Origin: Bos javanicus
Lineage: Eukaryota > Chordata > Mammalia > Artiodactyla > Bovidae
Assembly (NCBI RefSeq): GCF_032452875.1
Contig: NW_026893633.1
Location: 558,001-622,000 of the forward strand
DNA length: 64,000 nt
Reading direction: 5' to 3'
Positions within the stretch are counted from its first letter, which is position 1. Every line of letters begins with the position of its first letter. A program made the translations under genes and the position numbers. Positions 1 through 9,905 of this stretch are shown here, in pieces. Under the pieces are notes generated by a model that was not told the DNA's origin, ran no database searches, and saw only the letters and a program-made list of their open reading frames with translations.

Positions 1-482
1 CACTGATCACGTGGCTATCATGCACTGATGACGTGACTGCACATGCACTGATGACATTGCTGATCGGGCACTGATCACATGGCTCATCATGCACTGATCA
101 CGTGTTTATCAGGCAATGATCAGTGACTGACAGGCGCTGATCATGGGACTGTGCACGCACTGATCACGTGGCTATCATGCACTGATCACGTGACTGCGCA
201 TGCACTGATGACGTGGCTGTTCGGGCACTGATCACGTGTTTATCAGGCAGTGATCAGTGACTGACAGGCGCTGATCAGGGGACTGTGCACGCACTGATCA
301 GGTGGCTGATCAGGAACTGACCACCTGACTGCGCATGCAGTGATCACCTGACTGGTCGTTCACTGATCACGTGTTTATCATACGGTGATCACGTGACTGA
401 GAGGCGCTGATCACGTGACTGTGCCGTCAGTGATCACGTGGCTGAGCAGGCACTGATACCGTGACTAAGCATGCACTGATCC
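1..482 (+). repeat. 1.711a-type satellite segment, partial unit (diverged 23-mers)
   Basis: Tandem 22/23-bp monomers, more diverged than in the central array. This is the 3' 482 bp of the segment seen complete at 1348-1895, since position 1 aligns with 1414. Variants that mark the 1.711a type are GTGTTTATCA, CTGACAGGCGCTGATCA, CTGTGCACGCACTG and GGTCGTTCACTG, which recur in each unit of this tract. It abuts the LTR at 483. No gene is present. Confidence 0.9.
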
Positions 483-533
483 TGTGCCGGGAGCCGGGGA
501 GGCATTCCACTCTGGACAAAGGTCATGAGGAAC

Positions 534-568
534 GAGGCTCGGCATACGCAAATGCGGGATCGAGCCTC
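534..568 (+). other. 8-bp-arm stem-loop in LTR U3, copy 1
   Basis: GAGGCTCG (534-541) is perfectly complementary to CGAGCCTC (561-568). The loop contains GCAT/ATGC and an octamer-like ACGCAAAT. The same hairpin is found at 1947-1981, 3357-3391 and 63956-63990. Any role is unknown. Confidence 0.6.
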
Positions 569-919
569 AGGAGTCCACCCGGATATTCTCCAGCATCTCC
601 CCCCCAAAAAAAACAGAGTCTGCCTGCTGTATTGCTTTGTGCTCTCACCTCTGATTTCACTGGGGGCTGTCCCCCACCACCATCTCGCTCTCTCTGTCAA
701 AGAGTTAACTTACAGCTCCAATTCATAAAGTTCCTTGTCATTCTTCCCTTTAACTTCCAGCTGAGTCTCCATCTGGAGCGCGGAACCCACCACGCTCACT
801 AATTATGCCTGGGGTGCTAAGACCCACTCGAGAAAGTGTCTAGGGTGAGGCACCTTTCGCTATTCGAGAGGGCGCCTGCGGCCTACGTAAGTGGTGCAAA
901 CTTCTTGTCTTGAAGTTTG

Positions 920-1026
920 ATTGGTCTTCCGCGTAAACCAAGCTACTCAGTCTCTTTTCTCCACCGAATTTTCCTACTGAGCTCTCCTCATACTATTATT
1001 CTTGACATCTCTGATTAGCATATAAA
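920..1026 (+). promoter_or_regulatory. LTR core promoter remnant, copy 1
   Basis: An inverted CCAAT box (ATTGG, 920-924) lies about 100 bp upstream of TATAAA (1021-1026). This is the arrangement expected in a U3 promoter. Transcription, if any, would start about 25-30 bp further on and run rightwards into the PBS, the Pvu block and the satellite. Activity is not shown by the sequence. Confidence 0.55.
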
Positions 1027-1088
1027 TCGTCGCCTAGGCCATCTCTCCTTCGAATACCCTGGACCAGTTGGGGCTGGTCCCCGTCAGG

Positions 1089-1106
1089 TGACGACCGAAC
1101 AGGGAC
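1089..1106 (+). other. Primer-binding-site-like sequence (tRNA-Lys3 type), copy 1
   Basis: The 18 bases TGACGACCGAACAGGGAC begin 2 bp after the LTR's terminal CA, where a retroviral PBS belongs. They match the Lys3-type PBS at 16 of 18 positions (mismatches at positions 3 and 6). The insert is therefore an LTR plus the beginning of the leader, not a plain solo LTR. Retroviral sequence stops right after it. Confidence 0.7.
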
Positions 1107-1347
1107 CTCAGGAGGCGATACTCAAAGAGCTGAGCAGACCCGAACCGCGCAATCAGCAGGCAATAAGCATGGAGCTCAGCAGTGACGAATCATGCTGCTC
1201 AACTGGCAATAATCAAGCACGTGACCAGGCAGGAATCACGCAGCTCAGCTGGCAATTGTCAAGCAGATGAGCCGACAGGAATCACGCAGCTCAGATGGCA
1301 ATTGTCATGCAGATGAGCCGGCAGGAATCACGCAGCTCAGCAGGCCC
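1107..1347 (+). repeat. Pvu block of 1.711a unit 1
   Basis: 241 bp beginning CCTCAGGAGGCG and ending CAGGCCC. It aligns throughout with the Pvu blocks of the central array (for example 6551-6791), but in the diverged 1.711a form (GAGCAGACCCGAACC, AATAAGCATGGAG). The 3' part is three ~46-bp subrepeats with CAGCTC/CAGCTGGCAATTGTCA cores. The left edge is the junction with the LTR-PBS insert. Confidence 0.85.
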
Positions 1348-1895
1348 TGATCACGTGACTCTGCAGGCACTGATCACGGGGCTGATCAAGTACAGATCAC
1401 GTGACTGAGCATGCACTGATCACGTGGCTATCATGCACTGATGACGTGACTGCGCATGCACTGATGACGTGGCTGATCGGGCACTGATCACATGGCTCAT
1501 CATGCACTGATCACGTGTTTATCAGGCAATGATCAGTGACTGACAGGCGCTGATCATGGGACTGTGCACGCACTGATCACGTGGCTATCATGCACTGATC
1601 ACGTGACTGCGCATGCACTGATGACGTGGCTGTTCGGGCACTGATCACGTGTTTATCAGGCAGTGATCAGTGACTGACAGGCGCTGAAAAGGGGACTGTG
1701 CACGCACTGATCAGGTGGCTGATCAGGAACTGACCACCTGACTGCGCATGCAGTGATCACCTGACTGGTCGTTCACTGATCACGTGTTTATCATACGGTG
1801 ATCACGTGACTGAGAGGCGCTGATCACGTGACTGTGCCATCAGTGATCACGTGGCTGAGCAGGCACTGATACCGTGACTAAGCATGCACTGATCC
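1348..1895 (+). repeat. 1.711a-type satellite segment, complete (548 bp)
   Basis: About 24 diverged 22/23-bp monomers between the Pvu block and the next LTR. It differs from 1-482 at a few positions only, for example CTGAAAAGGGG at 1684-1694 where copy 1 has CTGATCAGGGG. No gene is present. Confidence 0.9.
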
Positions 1896-2499
1896 TGTGC
1901 CGGGAGCCGGGGAGGCATTCCACTCTGGACAAAGGTCATGAGGAACGAGGCTCGGCATACGCAAATGCGGGATCGAGCCTCAGGAGTCCACCCGGATATT
2001 CTCCAGCATCTCCCCCCCCAAAAAAACAGAGTCTGCCTGCTGTATTGCTTTGTGCTCTCACCTCTGATTTCACTGGGGGCTGTCCCCCACCACCATCTCG
2101 CTCTCTCTGTCAAAGAGTTAACTTACAGCTCCAATTCATAAAGTTCCTTGTCATTCTTCCCTTTAACTTCCAGCTGAGTCTCCATCTGGAGCGCGGAACC
2201 CACCACGCTCACTAATTATGCCTGGGCTGCTAAGACCCACTCGAGAAGGTGTCTAGGGTGAGGCACCTTTCGCTATTCGAGAGGGCGCCTGCGGCCTACG
2301 TAAGTGGTGCAAACTTCTTGTCTTGAAGTTTGATTGGTCTTCCGCGTAAACCAAGCTACTCAGTCTCTTTTCTCCACCGAATTTTCCTACTGAGCTCTCC
2401 TCATACTATTATTCTTGACATCTCTGATTAGCATATAAATCGTTGCCTAGGCCATCTCTCCTTCGAATACCCTGGACCATTTGGGGCTGGTCCCCGTCA
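1896..2499 (+). mobile_element. Retroviral LTR, copy 2
   Basis: 604 bp, starting exactly 1413 bp after copy 1 and nearly identical to it. Differences are a C8A7 tract instead of C7A8 near 2012-2026 and a handful of substitutions (for example GGGCTGC for GGGGTGC, GACCATTTGG for GACCAGTTGG). TG...CA ends, inverted CCAAT and TATA elements are preserved. Confidence 0.85.
2333..2439 (+). promoter_or_regulatory. LTR core promoter remnant, copy 2
   Basis: ATTGG at 2333-2337 and TATAAA at 2434-2439, with the same spacing as in copy 1. Activity is unknown. Confidence 0.55.
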
Positions 2500-2501
2500 G
2501 G

Positions 2502-2519
2502 TGACGACCGAACAGGGAC
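2502..2519 (+). other. PBS-like sequence (tRNA-Lys3 type), copy 2
   Basis: Identical to the 18-base sequence at 1089-1106 and again 2 bp after the LTR's final CA. Confidence 0.7.
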
Positions 2520-2757
2520 CTCAGGAGGCGATACTCAAAGAGCTGAGCAGACCCGAACCACCCAATCAGCAGGCAATAAGCATGGAGCTCAGCAGTGACG
2601 AATCATGCTGCTCAACTGGCAATAATCAAGCACGTGACCAGGCAGGAATCACGCAGCTCAGCTGGCAATTGTCAAGCAGATGAGCCGACAGGAATCACGC
2701 AGCTCAGATGGCAATTGTCATGCAGATGAGCCGGCAGTCACGCAGCTCAGCAGGCCC
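2520..2757 (+). repeat. Pvu block of 1.711a unit 2
   Basis: 238 bp, as in unit 1 but 3 bp shorter because CCGGCAGGAATCACG has become CCGGCAGTCACG. That deletion accounts for the 1410-bp spacing to the third LTR against 1413 bp before it. Confidence 0.85.
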
Positions 2758-3305
2758 TGATCACGTGACTCTGCAGGCACTGATCACGGGGCTGATCAAG
2801 TACAGATCACGTGACTGAGCATGCACTGATCACGTGGCTATCATGCACTGATGACGTGACTGCGCATGCACTGATGACGTGGCTGATCGGGCACTGATCA
2901 CATGGCTCATCATGCACTGATCACGTGTTTATCAGGCAATGATCAGTGACTGACAGGCGCTGATCATGGGACTGTGCACGCACTGATCACGTGGCTATCA
3001 TGCACTGATCACGTGACTGCGCATGCACTGATGACGTGGCTGTTCGGGCACTGATCACGTGTTTATCAGGCAGTGATCAGTGACTGACAGGCGCTGATCA
3101 GGGGACTGTGCACGCACTGATCAGGTGGCTGATCAGGAACTGACCACCTGACTGCGCATGCAGTGATCACCTGGCTGGTCGTTCACTGATCACGTGTTTA
3201 TCATACGGTGATCACGTGACTGAGAGGCGCTGATCACGTGACTGTGCCTTCAGTGATCACGTGGCTGAGCAGGCACTGATACCGTGACTGAGCATGCACT
3301 GATCA
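2758..3305 (+). repeat. 1.711a-type satellite segment, complete
   Basis: 548 bp of diverged 22/23-mers, closely matching 1348-1895. It ends GCACTGATCA directly before the LTR start. Copies 1 and 2 have GATCC at that place, so this copy keeps the satellite-like form of the junction. Confidence 0.9.
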
Positions 3306-3909
3306 TGTGCCGGGAGCCGGGGAGGCATTCCACTCTGGACAAAGGTCATGAGGAAGGAGGCTCGGCATACGCAAATGCGGGATCGAGCCTCAGGAGTCCA
3401 CCCGGATATTCTCGAGCATCTCCCCCCAAAAAAAACCAGAGTCTGCCTACTGTATTGCTTTGTGCTCTCACCTCTGATTTCACTGGGGGCTGTCCCCCAC
3501 CACCATCTCGCTCTCTCTGTCAAAGAGTTAACTTACAGCTCCAATTCATAAAGTTCCTTGTGATTCTTCCCTTTAACTTCCAGCTGAGTCTCCATCTGGA
3601 GCGCGGAACCCACCACGCTCACTAATTATGCCTGGGCTGCTAAGACCCACTCGAGAAGGTGTCTAGGGTGAGGCACCTTTCGCTATTCGAGAGGGCGCCT
3701 GCGGCCTACGTAAGTGGTGCAAACTTCTTGTCTTGAAGTTTGATTGGTCTTCCGCGTAAACCAAGCTACTCAGTCTCTTTTCTCCACCGAATTTTCCTAC
3801 TGAGCTCTCCTCATACTATTATACTTGACATCTCTGATTAGCATATAAATAGTCGACTAGGCCATCTCTCCTTCGAATACCCTGGATCAGTTGGGGCTGG
3901 TCCCCGGCA
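3306..3909 (+). mobile_element. Retroviral LTR, copy 3
   Basis: 604 bp with TG...CA ends. It is somewhat more different from copies 1 and 2 than they are from each other: CTCGAGCATC for CTCCAGCATC, GATTCTTCC for CATTCTTCC, AATAGTCGAC after the TATA box, GGCAGG at the 3' end. This is the last full LTR before the array changes type. Confidence 0.85.
3743..3849 (+). promoter_or_regulatory. LTR core promoter remnant, copy 3
   Basis: ATTGG at 3743-3747 and TATAAA at 3844-3849, at the same spacing as in copies 1 and 2. Activity is unknown. Confidence 0.55.
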
Positions 3910-3911
3910 GG

Positions 3912-3929
3912 TGACGACCGAACAGGGAC
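3912..3929 (+). other. PBS-like sequence (tRNA-Lys3 type), copy 3
   Basis: The same 18 bases as at 1089-1106, 2 bp after the LTR. Confidence 0.7.
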
Positions 3930-3989
3930 CTCAGGAGGCGATACTCAAAGAGCTGAGCAGACACGAACCACGCAATCAGCAGGCAATAA
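3930..3989 (+). repeat. Truncated Pvu block of 1.711a unit 3
   Basis: Only the first ~60 bp of the block are present, ending AGGCAATAA. The sequence then switches to 1.706-type 23-mers (CTGATCATGCACACATC). The break shares TAA with satellite words of the form CACGTAACTGATC, so the breakpoint can be placed only within 3987-3989. Confidence 0.85.
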
Positions 3990-5075
3990 CTGATCATGCA
4001 CACATCACGTGGCTATCATGCACTGCTTACGTGGCTCGTCATGGTTTGATCACGTAGCTACCATATACTGGTCACGTGACTGATCATGCACAGATCACGT
4101 AAATGATCATGCACTGTTCAAGTGACTGATCATGTACTGATCACGTGACTGATCATGCACTGATCAGGTGGCTGTCATGCTCTGCTTACGTGACTGATCA
4201 TGCAAGGATCACGTAGCAACCATGTACTGGTCACGTGACTGATCATGCACTGATCACGTAATTGATCCTGCACTGATCACGTGGCTCATCATGCACTGAT
4301 CACGTGGCTGATCACACATGTATCTCGTGACTGATCATGCACTGATCACGTGGCTCTCATGCACTGATCATGTGGCTATCATGCACTGATCACGTAGCTG
4401 TCATGCACTGATCACGTGGCTGATCACGCAATGATCATGTAGCTACCATGTACTGGTCATGTGACTGATCATGCACTGATCACCTAATTGATCCAGCACT
4501 GATCACATGGCTCATCACGCACTGATCCGGTAGCTGATCACACACGTATCACTTGACTGATCATGTGAGATCACGTAAATAATCATGAAGTGATCACCTG
4601 GCTATCCTGCACTGATCACGTGGATAACATGCACTGATCACGTGGCTGATCACACACGTATCACGTGACTGATCATGCACTGATCACGTGGCTATCATGC
4701 ACTGATCACGTGGCTATCATGCACTGATCACGTGGCTGATCATGCAATGATCACGTAGCTACCATGCACTGGTCACGTGACTGATCATGCAGTGATCAGG
4801 TAATTGATCATGCACTGATCACATGACTGATCATGCAGAGATCACGTGACTGAATATGCACAGATCAAGTGACTGATCAGGCACTGATCACTTGGATATC
4901 ATGCACTGCTCACGTGGCTGATCATGCAATGATCACGCAGCTAACATGTACTGGTCACATGACTGATCATGCACTGATCACATAATTGATCATGCACTGA
5001 TCACCTGGCTCTCATGCCTTGATTATGTGACTGATCATGTGCTGATCATGTTTGGTGTCACACACTGATCATGTG

Positions 5076-5312
5076 CCTCTGGAGGCAATGAACATAGAGC
5101 TGAGGAGGCAGGAATCAGTCAGCAGGCTATAATCATGGAACTCACCTCTGAGAAATCATGCTGCTCAGCTGGCAATAATCAAGTAGATGAGCAGGCAGGA
5201 ATTACGCAGCACAGGTGGCAGTTGTCAAGGAGATGACAGGCAGGAATCGTGCAGCTCAGCTGGAAATTGTGAAGCAGATGAGCAGACAGTAATCACGCAG
5301 CTCAGCAGGCCC
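5076..5312 (+). repeat. Pvu block, type B
   Basis: 237 bp from CCTCTGGAGG to CAGGCCC. B markers are GTTTGGTGTCACAC just upstream, AATGAACATAGAGC, GGCTATAATC and CTCACCTCTGAG. Private changes are GCAGTTGTCAAGG and AAATTGTGAAG. Confidence 0.9.
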
Positions 5313-6550
5313 TGATCACGTGACTGAGCATGCACTGTTCACGTGGCTGATCACACACCTGTCACGTGACATATCATGCACTGATCACGTGGCACTCATG
5401 CACTGATCACGTGACTAATCATACTCTGCTCACGTAACTCATCATGCACACATCACGTTTCTATCATGCACTGCTCACGTGGCTCGACACGGAATGGTCA
5501 CGTAGCTACCATATACTGGTCACGTGACTGATCATGCACGGATCACGTCAATGATCATGCAGTGTTCACGTGACTGATCATGTACTGATCACGTGACTGA
5601 TCATGCACTGATCACGTGTCTGATCATGCACTGATCACGTAATTGATCATGCACTGATCACGTGACTGATCATGCACTGATCACGTGACTGATCATGCAC
5701 TGATCACGTGACTGATCATGCACTGATCATGTGGCTATCAAGCACTGATCACGTGACTGATCATGCACTGTTCACGTGTCTGACCATGCACTGATCACGT
5801 GGCTGATCATACACTGCTCAGGTAACTGATCATGCACTGATCACGTGGCTGAACATGCACTGTTCACGTGGCTGATCAAACACCTGTCACGTGACATATC
5901 ATGCACTGATCACGTGGCACTCATGCACTGATGATGTGGCTGATCATACTCTGCTCACGTAACTGATCAACACACATCACGTGGCTATCATGCACTGATC
6001 ACTTGGCTGGACATACATTGATCACGTGCCTGGTCATGCACTGATCACGTGGCTGATCATGCACTGATCACGTGACTGATCATGCACTGATCTCTTGTCT
6101 GATTATGCACTGATCACGTGGCTATCATGCACTGCTCACGTGGCTGATCATGCGATGATCACCCAGCTACCATGTACTGGTCACATGACTGATCATGCAC
6201 TGATCACGTGACTGATCATGCAGTGATCACGTGGCTATCATGCACTACTCACGTGGCTGATCATCCACTGATAACGTGGCTATCATGCACTGATCACGAG
6301 CCTGATCATGCACTGATCACGTCTATATCATACACTGATCACATGACTGCCCATGCACTGATCACGTGGGTGATCATACACTAATCATGTGACAGATCGT
6401 GCACTGATCACGTGGCTGATCATGCACTGATACCGTGACTGAGCATGGACTGATCACATGACTATCATGTAGTGATCACGTGACTTAATGGCTCTGATCA
6501 TGTGACTGATCATGCACTGATCATGTTTGCTATCATACACTGATCAAGTG

Positions 6551-6791
6551 CCTCTGGAGGCAATAAACAAAGAGCTGAGTAGGCACGAATCAAACAGTCA
6601 GCAGGCAATAATCATGGAACTCAGCTGTGAGGAATCATGCTGCTCAGCTGGCAATAATCAAGCAGCTGAGCAGGCAGGAATTACGCAGCACAGCTGGCAA
6701 TTGTCAAGCAGATGACAGGCAGGAATCGTGCAGCTCAGCTGGCAATTGTCAAGCAGATGAGCAGACAGTAATCACGCAGCTCAGCAGGCCC
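6551..6791 (+). repeat. Pvu block, type A
   Basis: 241 bp. A markers are GTTTGCTATCATACACTG upstream, AATAAACAAAGAGC, CAAACAGTCAGC and a TGTGAGGAATC core. Three ~46-bp subrepeats follow. The upstream flank reads GATCAAGTGCC instead of GATCATGTGCC. Its small reading frame is a by-product of the repeat. Confidence 0.9.
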
Positions 6792-9007
6792 TGATCACGT
6801 GACTGAGCATGCACTGTTCACGTGGCTGATCAATACTGATCACGTGATTGATCATGGACTGATCACTTGGATATCATGCACTCATCACGTGGCTGATCAT
6901 ACACTGTTCACGTGTCTGACCATGCACTGATCACGTGGCTGATCATACACTGCTCAGATAACTGATCATGCACTGATCACGTGGCTGAACATGCACTGTT
7001 CACGTGGCTGATCAAACACCTGTCACGTGACATATCATGCACTGATCACGTGGCACTCATGCACTGATCACGTGGATGATCATACTCTGCTCACGTAACT
7101 GATCATGCACACATCACGTGGCTATAATGCACTGCTCACGTGGCTCGTCATGGAATGATCACGTAGCTACCATATACTGGTCACGTGACTGATCATGCAC
7201 AGATCACCTCAATGATCATGCACTGTTCAAGTGACTGATCATGTACTGATCACGTGACTGATCATGTACTGATCACGTGACTGATCATGCACTGATCACG
7301 TGGCTGATCATACTCTGCTCACGTAACTGATCATGCACACATCACGTGGCTATCATGCACTGCTCACGTGGCTCGTCATGGAATGATCACGTAGCTACCA
7401 TATACTGGTCACGTGACTGATCATGCACAGATCACGTCAATGATCATGCACTGTTCAAGTGACTGATCATGTACTGATCACGTGACTGATCATGCACTGA
7501 TCAGGTGGCTGTCATGCTCTGCTTACGTGACTGATCATGCAAGGATCACGTAGCAACCATGTACTGGTCACGTGACTGATCATGCACTGATCACGTAATT
7601 GATCCTGCACTCATCACGTGGCTCATCATGCACTGATCACGTGGCTGATCACACATGTATCTCGTGACTGATCATGCACTGATCACGTGGCTCTCATGCA
7701 CTGATCACGTGGATAACATGCACTGATCACGTGGCTGATCACACACGTATCACGTGACTGATCATGCACTGATCATGTGACTGATCATGCACTGATCACG
7801 TGTCTAACATGCACTGATCACTTGGCTGGACATACATTGATCACGTGCCTGGTCATGCACTGATCACGTGGCTGATCATGCACTGATCTCTTGTCTGATC
7901 ATGCACTGATCACATGGCTATCATGCACTGCTCACGTGGCTGATCATGCGATGATCACGCAGCTATCATGTACTGGTCACATGACTGATCATGCACTGAT
8001 CACGTTACTGATCATGCAGTGATCACGTGGCTATCATGCACTACTCACGTGGCTGATCATGCACTGATCACGTGGCTGATCATACACTGCTCAGGTAACT
8101 GATCATGCACTGATCACGTGGCTATCATGCACTGATCACGTGGATGAACATGCACTGCTCACGTGGCTGATCACACACCTTTCACGTGACATATCATGCC
8201 CTGATCACGTGGCACGCATGCACTGATCACGTAGCTGATCATACTCTGCTCACGTAACTCATCATGCACACATCTCGTTTCTATCATGCACTGCTCACGT
8301 GGCTCGTCACGGAATGATCACTTAGCTACCATATACTGGTCACGTGACTGTTCATGCACGGATCACGTCAATGATCATGCACTGTTCACGTGACTGATCA
8401 TGTACTGATGACATGTCTGATCATGCACTGATCACGTAATTGATCATGCACTTATCATTTGGCTGATCATGCACTGATCACGTTGCTGATCATACACTGA
8501 TCACGTGGCTATCATGCACTGATCACTTGGCTGGTCATACACTGATCACATGACTGATCATGCACTATTCACGTGACTGATCATGTACAGATCACGTGAA
8601 TAATCATGAAGTTATCACGTGGCTATCCTGCACTGATCACGTGGCTATCATGCACTGATCACGTGGCTGATCATGCAATGATCACGTAGCTACCATGCAC
8701 TGGTCACGTGACTGATCATACACTGGTCAGGTAATTGATCATGCACTGATCACGTGACTGATCATGCACAAATCACGTGACTGATCATGCACAGATCACG
8801 TGACTGATCATGCACTGATCACGTGGCTATCATGCACTGCTCACGTGGCTGATCATGCAATGATCACGCAGCTACCATGTACTGGTCACATGACTGATCA
8901 TACACTGATCACATAATTGATCATGCACTGATGACCTGGCTTATCATGCATTGATCATGTGACTGATCATGTGCTGATCATGTTTGGTGTCACACACTGA
9001 TCATGTG

Positions 9008-9244
9008 CCTCTGGAGGCAATGAACATAGAGCTGAGTAGGCAGGAATCAGTCAGCAGGCTATAATCATGGAACTCAGCTGTGAGAATTCATGCTGCTCAG
9101 CTGGCAATAATCAAGTAGATGAGCAGGCAGGAATTACGCAGCACAGGTGGCAATTGTCAAGGAGATGACAGGCAGGAATCGTGCAGCTCAGCTGGAAATT
9201 GTCAAGCAGATGAGCAGACAGTAATCACGCAGCTCAGCAGGCCC
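9008..9244 (+). repeat. Pvu block, type B
   Basis: 237 bp. It carries CAGCTGTGAGAATTC, so it has an EcoRI site (GAATTC) not seen in the other blocks. Otherwise typical B. Confidence 0.9.
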
Positions 9245-9664
9245 TGATCACGTGACTGAGCATGCACTGTTCACGTGGCTGATCACACACCTATCACATG
9301 AATGATCATGCACTGATCATGTGACTGATCATGCACTGATCACGTAGCTATCTTGCACTGATCACTTGGCTGATCATACACTCATCACTGGACTGATCGT
9401 GCACTGATCACAGCGCTATCGTGCATTGACTACATGACTCCATATGCACTGATCACCTGAATGATCATGCACTGATCACGTGACTGACCAAGCACTGATC
9501 ACGTGACTGATCATGCACTGATCACATGGCTGATCATGTACTGATCACGTGGCTATCATGCACTGCTCAGGTGGCTGATCATGCAATGATCACCTAGCTA
9601 CCATGTACTGGTCACGTGACTCATCATGCACTGATCATATTTGCTATCATACACTGATCATTTG

Positions 9665-9905
9665 CCTCTTGAGGCAATAAACAAAGAGCTGAGTAGGCAC
9701 GAATCAAACAGTCAGCACGCAATAATCATGGAACTCAGGTGTGAGGAATCATGCTGCTCAGCTGGCAATAATCAAGCAGCTGAGCAGGCAGGAATTACGC
9801 AGCACAGCTGGCAATTGTCAATCAGATGACAGGCAGTAATCATGCAGATCAGCTGGCAATTTTCAAGCAGATGAGCAGACAGTAATCACGCAGCTCAGCA
9901 GGCCC
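9665..9905 (+). repeat. Pvu block, type A, variant with TTGAGG palindrome
   Basis: 241 bp beginning CCTCTTGAGG, which gives a 7-bp-arm palindrome TTGCCTC-TT-GAGGCAA. Other markers shared only with the blocks at 12231 and (in part) 24562 are CAGCACGC/CAGCATGC and TCAATCAGATG. It ends GGCCCAGATC. Confidence 0.9.

Larger units (their letters stand above)
483..1086 (+). mobile_element. Retroviral LTR inside satellite unit, copy 1 (class II ERV-like)
   Basis: A 604-bp segment begins TGTGCCGGGAGCC and ends CCGTCA, so it has the TG...CA ends of an LTR. It contains an inverted CCAAT box (ATTGG, 920-924), a TATAAA at 1021-1026, hairpins, and a primer-binding-site-like sequence 2 bp beyond its 3' end. 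No internal retroviral genes follow. The 5' start and overall sequence resemble the ruminant LTR family I know as BTLTR1 (recalled, not searched). I recall the cattle 1.711a satellite being described as carrying such an LTR-like insert. I see no AATAAA signal. It recurs with few differences at 1896 and 3306, in step with the satellite unit, so it multiplied as part of the satellite rather than by separate integrations. Confidence 0.85.
3990..9257 (+). repeat. 1.706-type 23-bp satellite array, block 1 (diverged)
   Basis: Continuous 22/23-bp monomers with many scattered substitutions and three Pvu blocks (5076, 6551, 9008). Marker variants include CTCGTCATGG, TACTCTGCTCACGTAAC, CACACATCACG and CCATATACTGGTC. 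These recur in a fixed order later in the window and so define higher-order repeats. No gene or unrelated insert is visible. Confidence 0.95.

Noticed and set aside
434..802. Small ORFs of 67-113 codons on both strands in the LTR, repeated near 1847-2215 and 3257-3625
   Set aside because: They overlap each other on both strands, lie in U3 of an LTR, have no recognisable domain, and repeat only because the satellite unit repeats.
483..1086. Independent retrotransposition of the LTRs
   Set aside because: Insertion point, flanks and orientation are identical in all copies, and spacing follows the satellite period.
1088..1270. 60-codon ORF after the LTR, as a possible gag start
   Set aside because: It runs from the PBS into the Pvu satellite block, with no retroviral leader or gag-like sequence.
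6527..6715. 62-codon ORF over each A-type Pvu block (also near 9641, 11545, 12207, 23881, 24538, 26437, 47983, 53230)
   Set aside because: It begins at a non-ATG TTG codon and reflects stop-free repeat sequence. One- and two-base indels in sister blocks (22002, 50754) break or shift it, and type B blocks lack it, so there is no sign of coding constraint.
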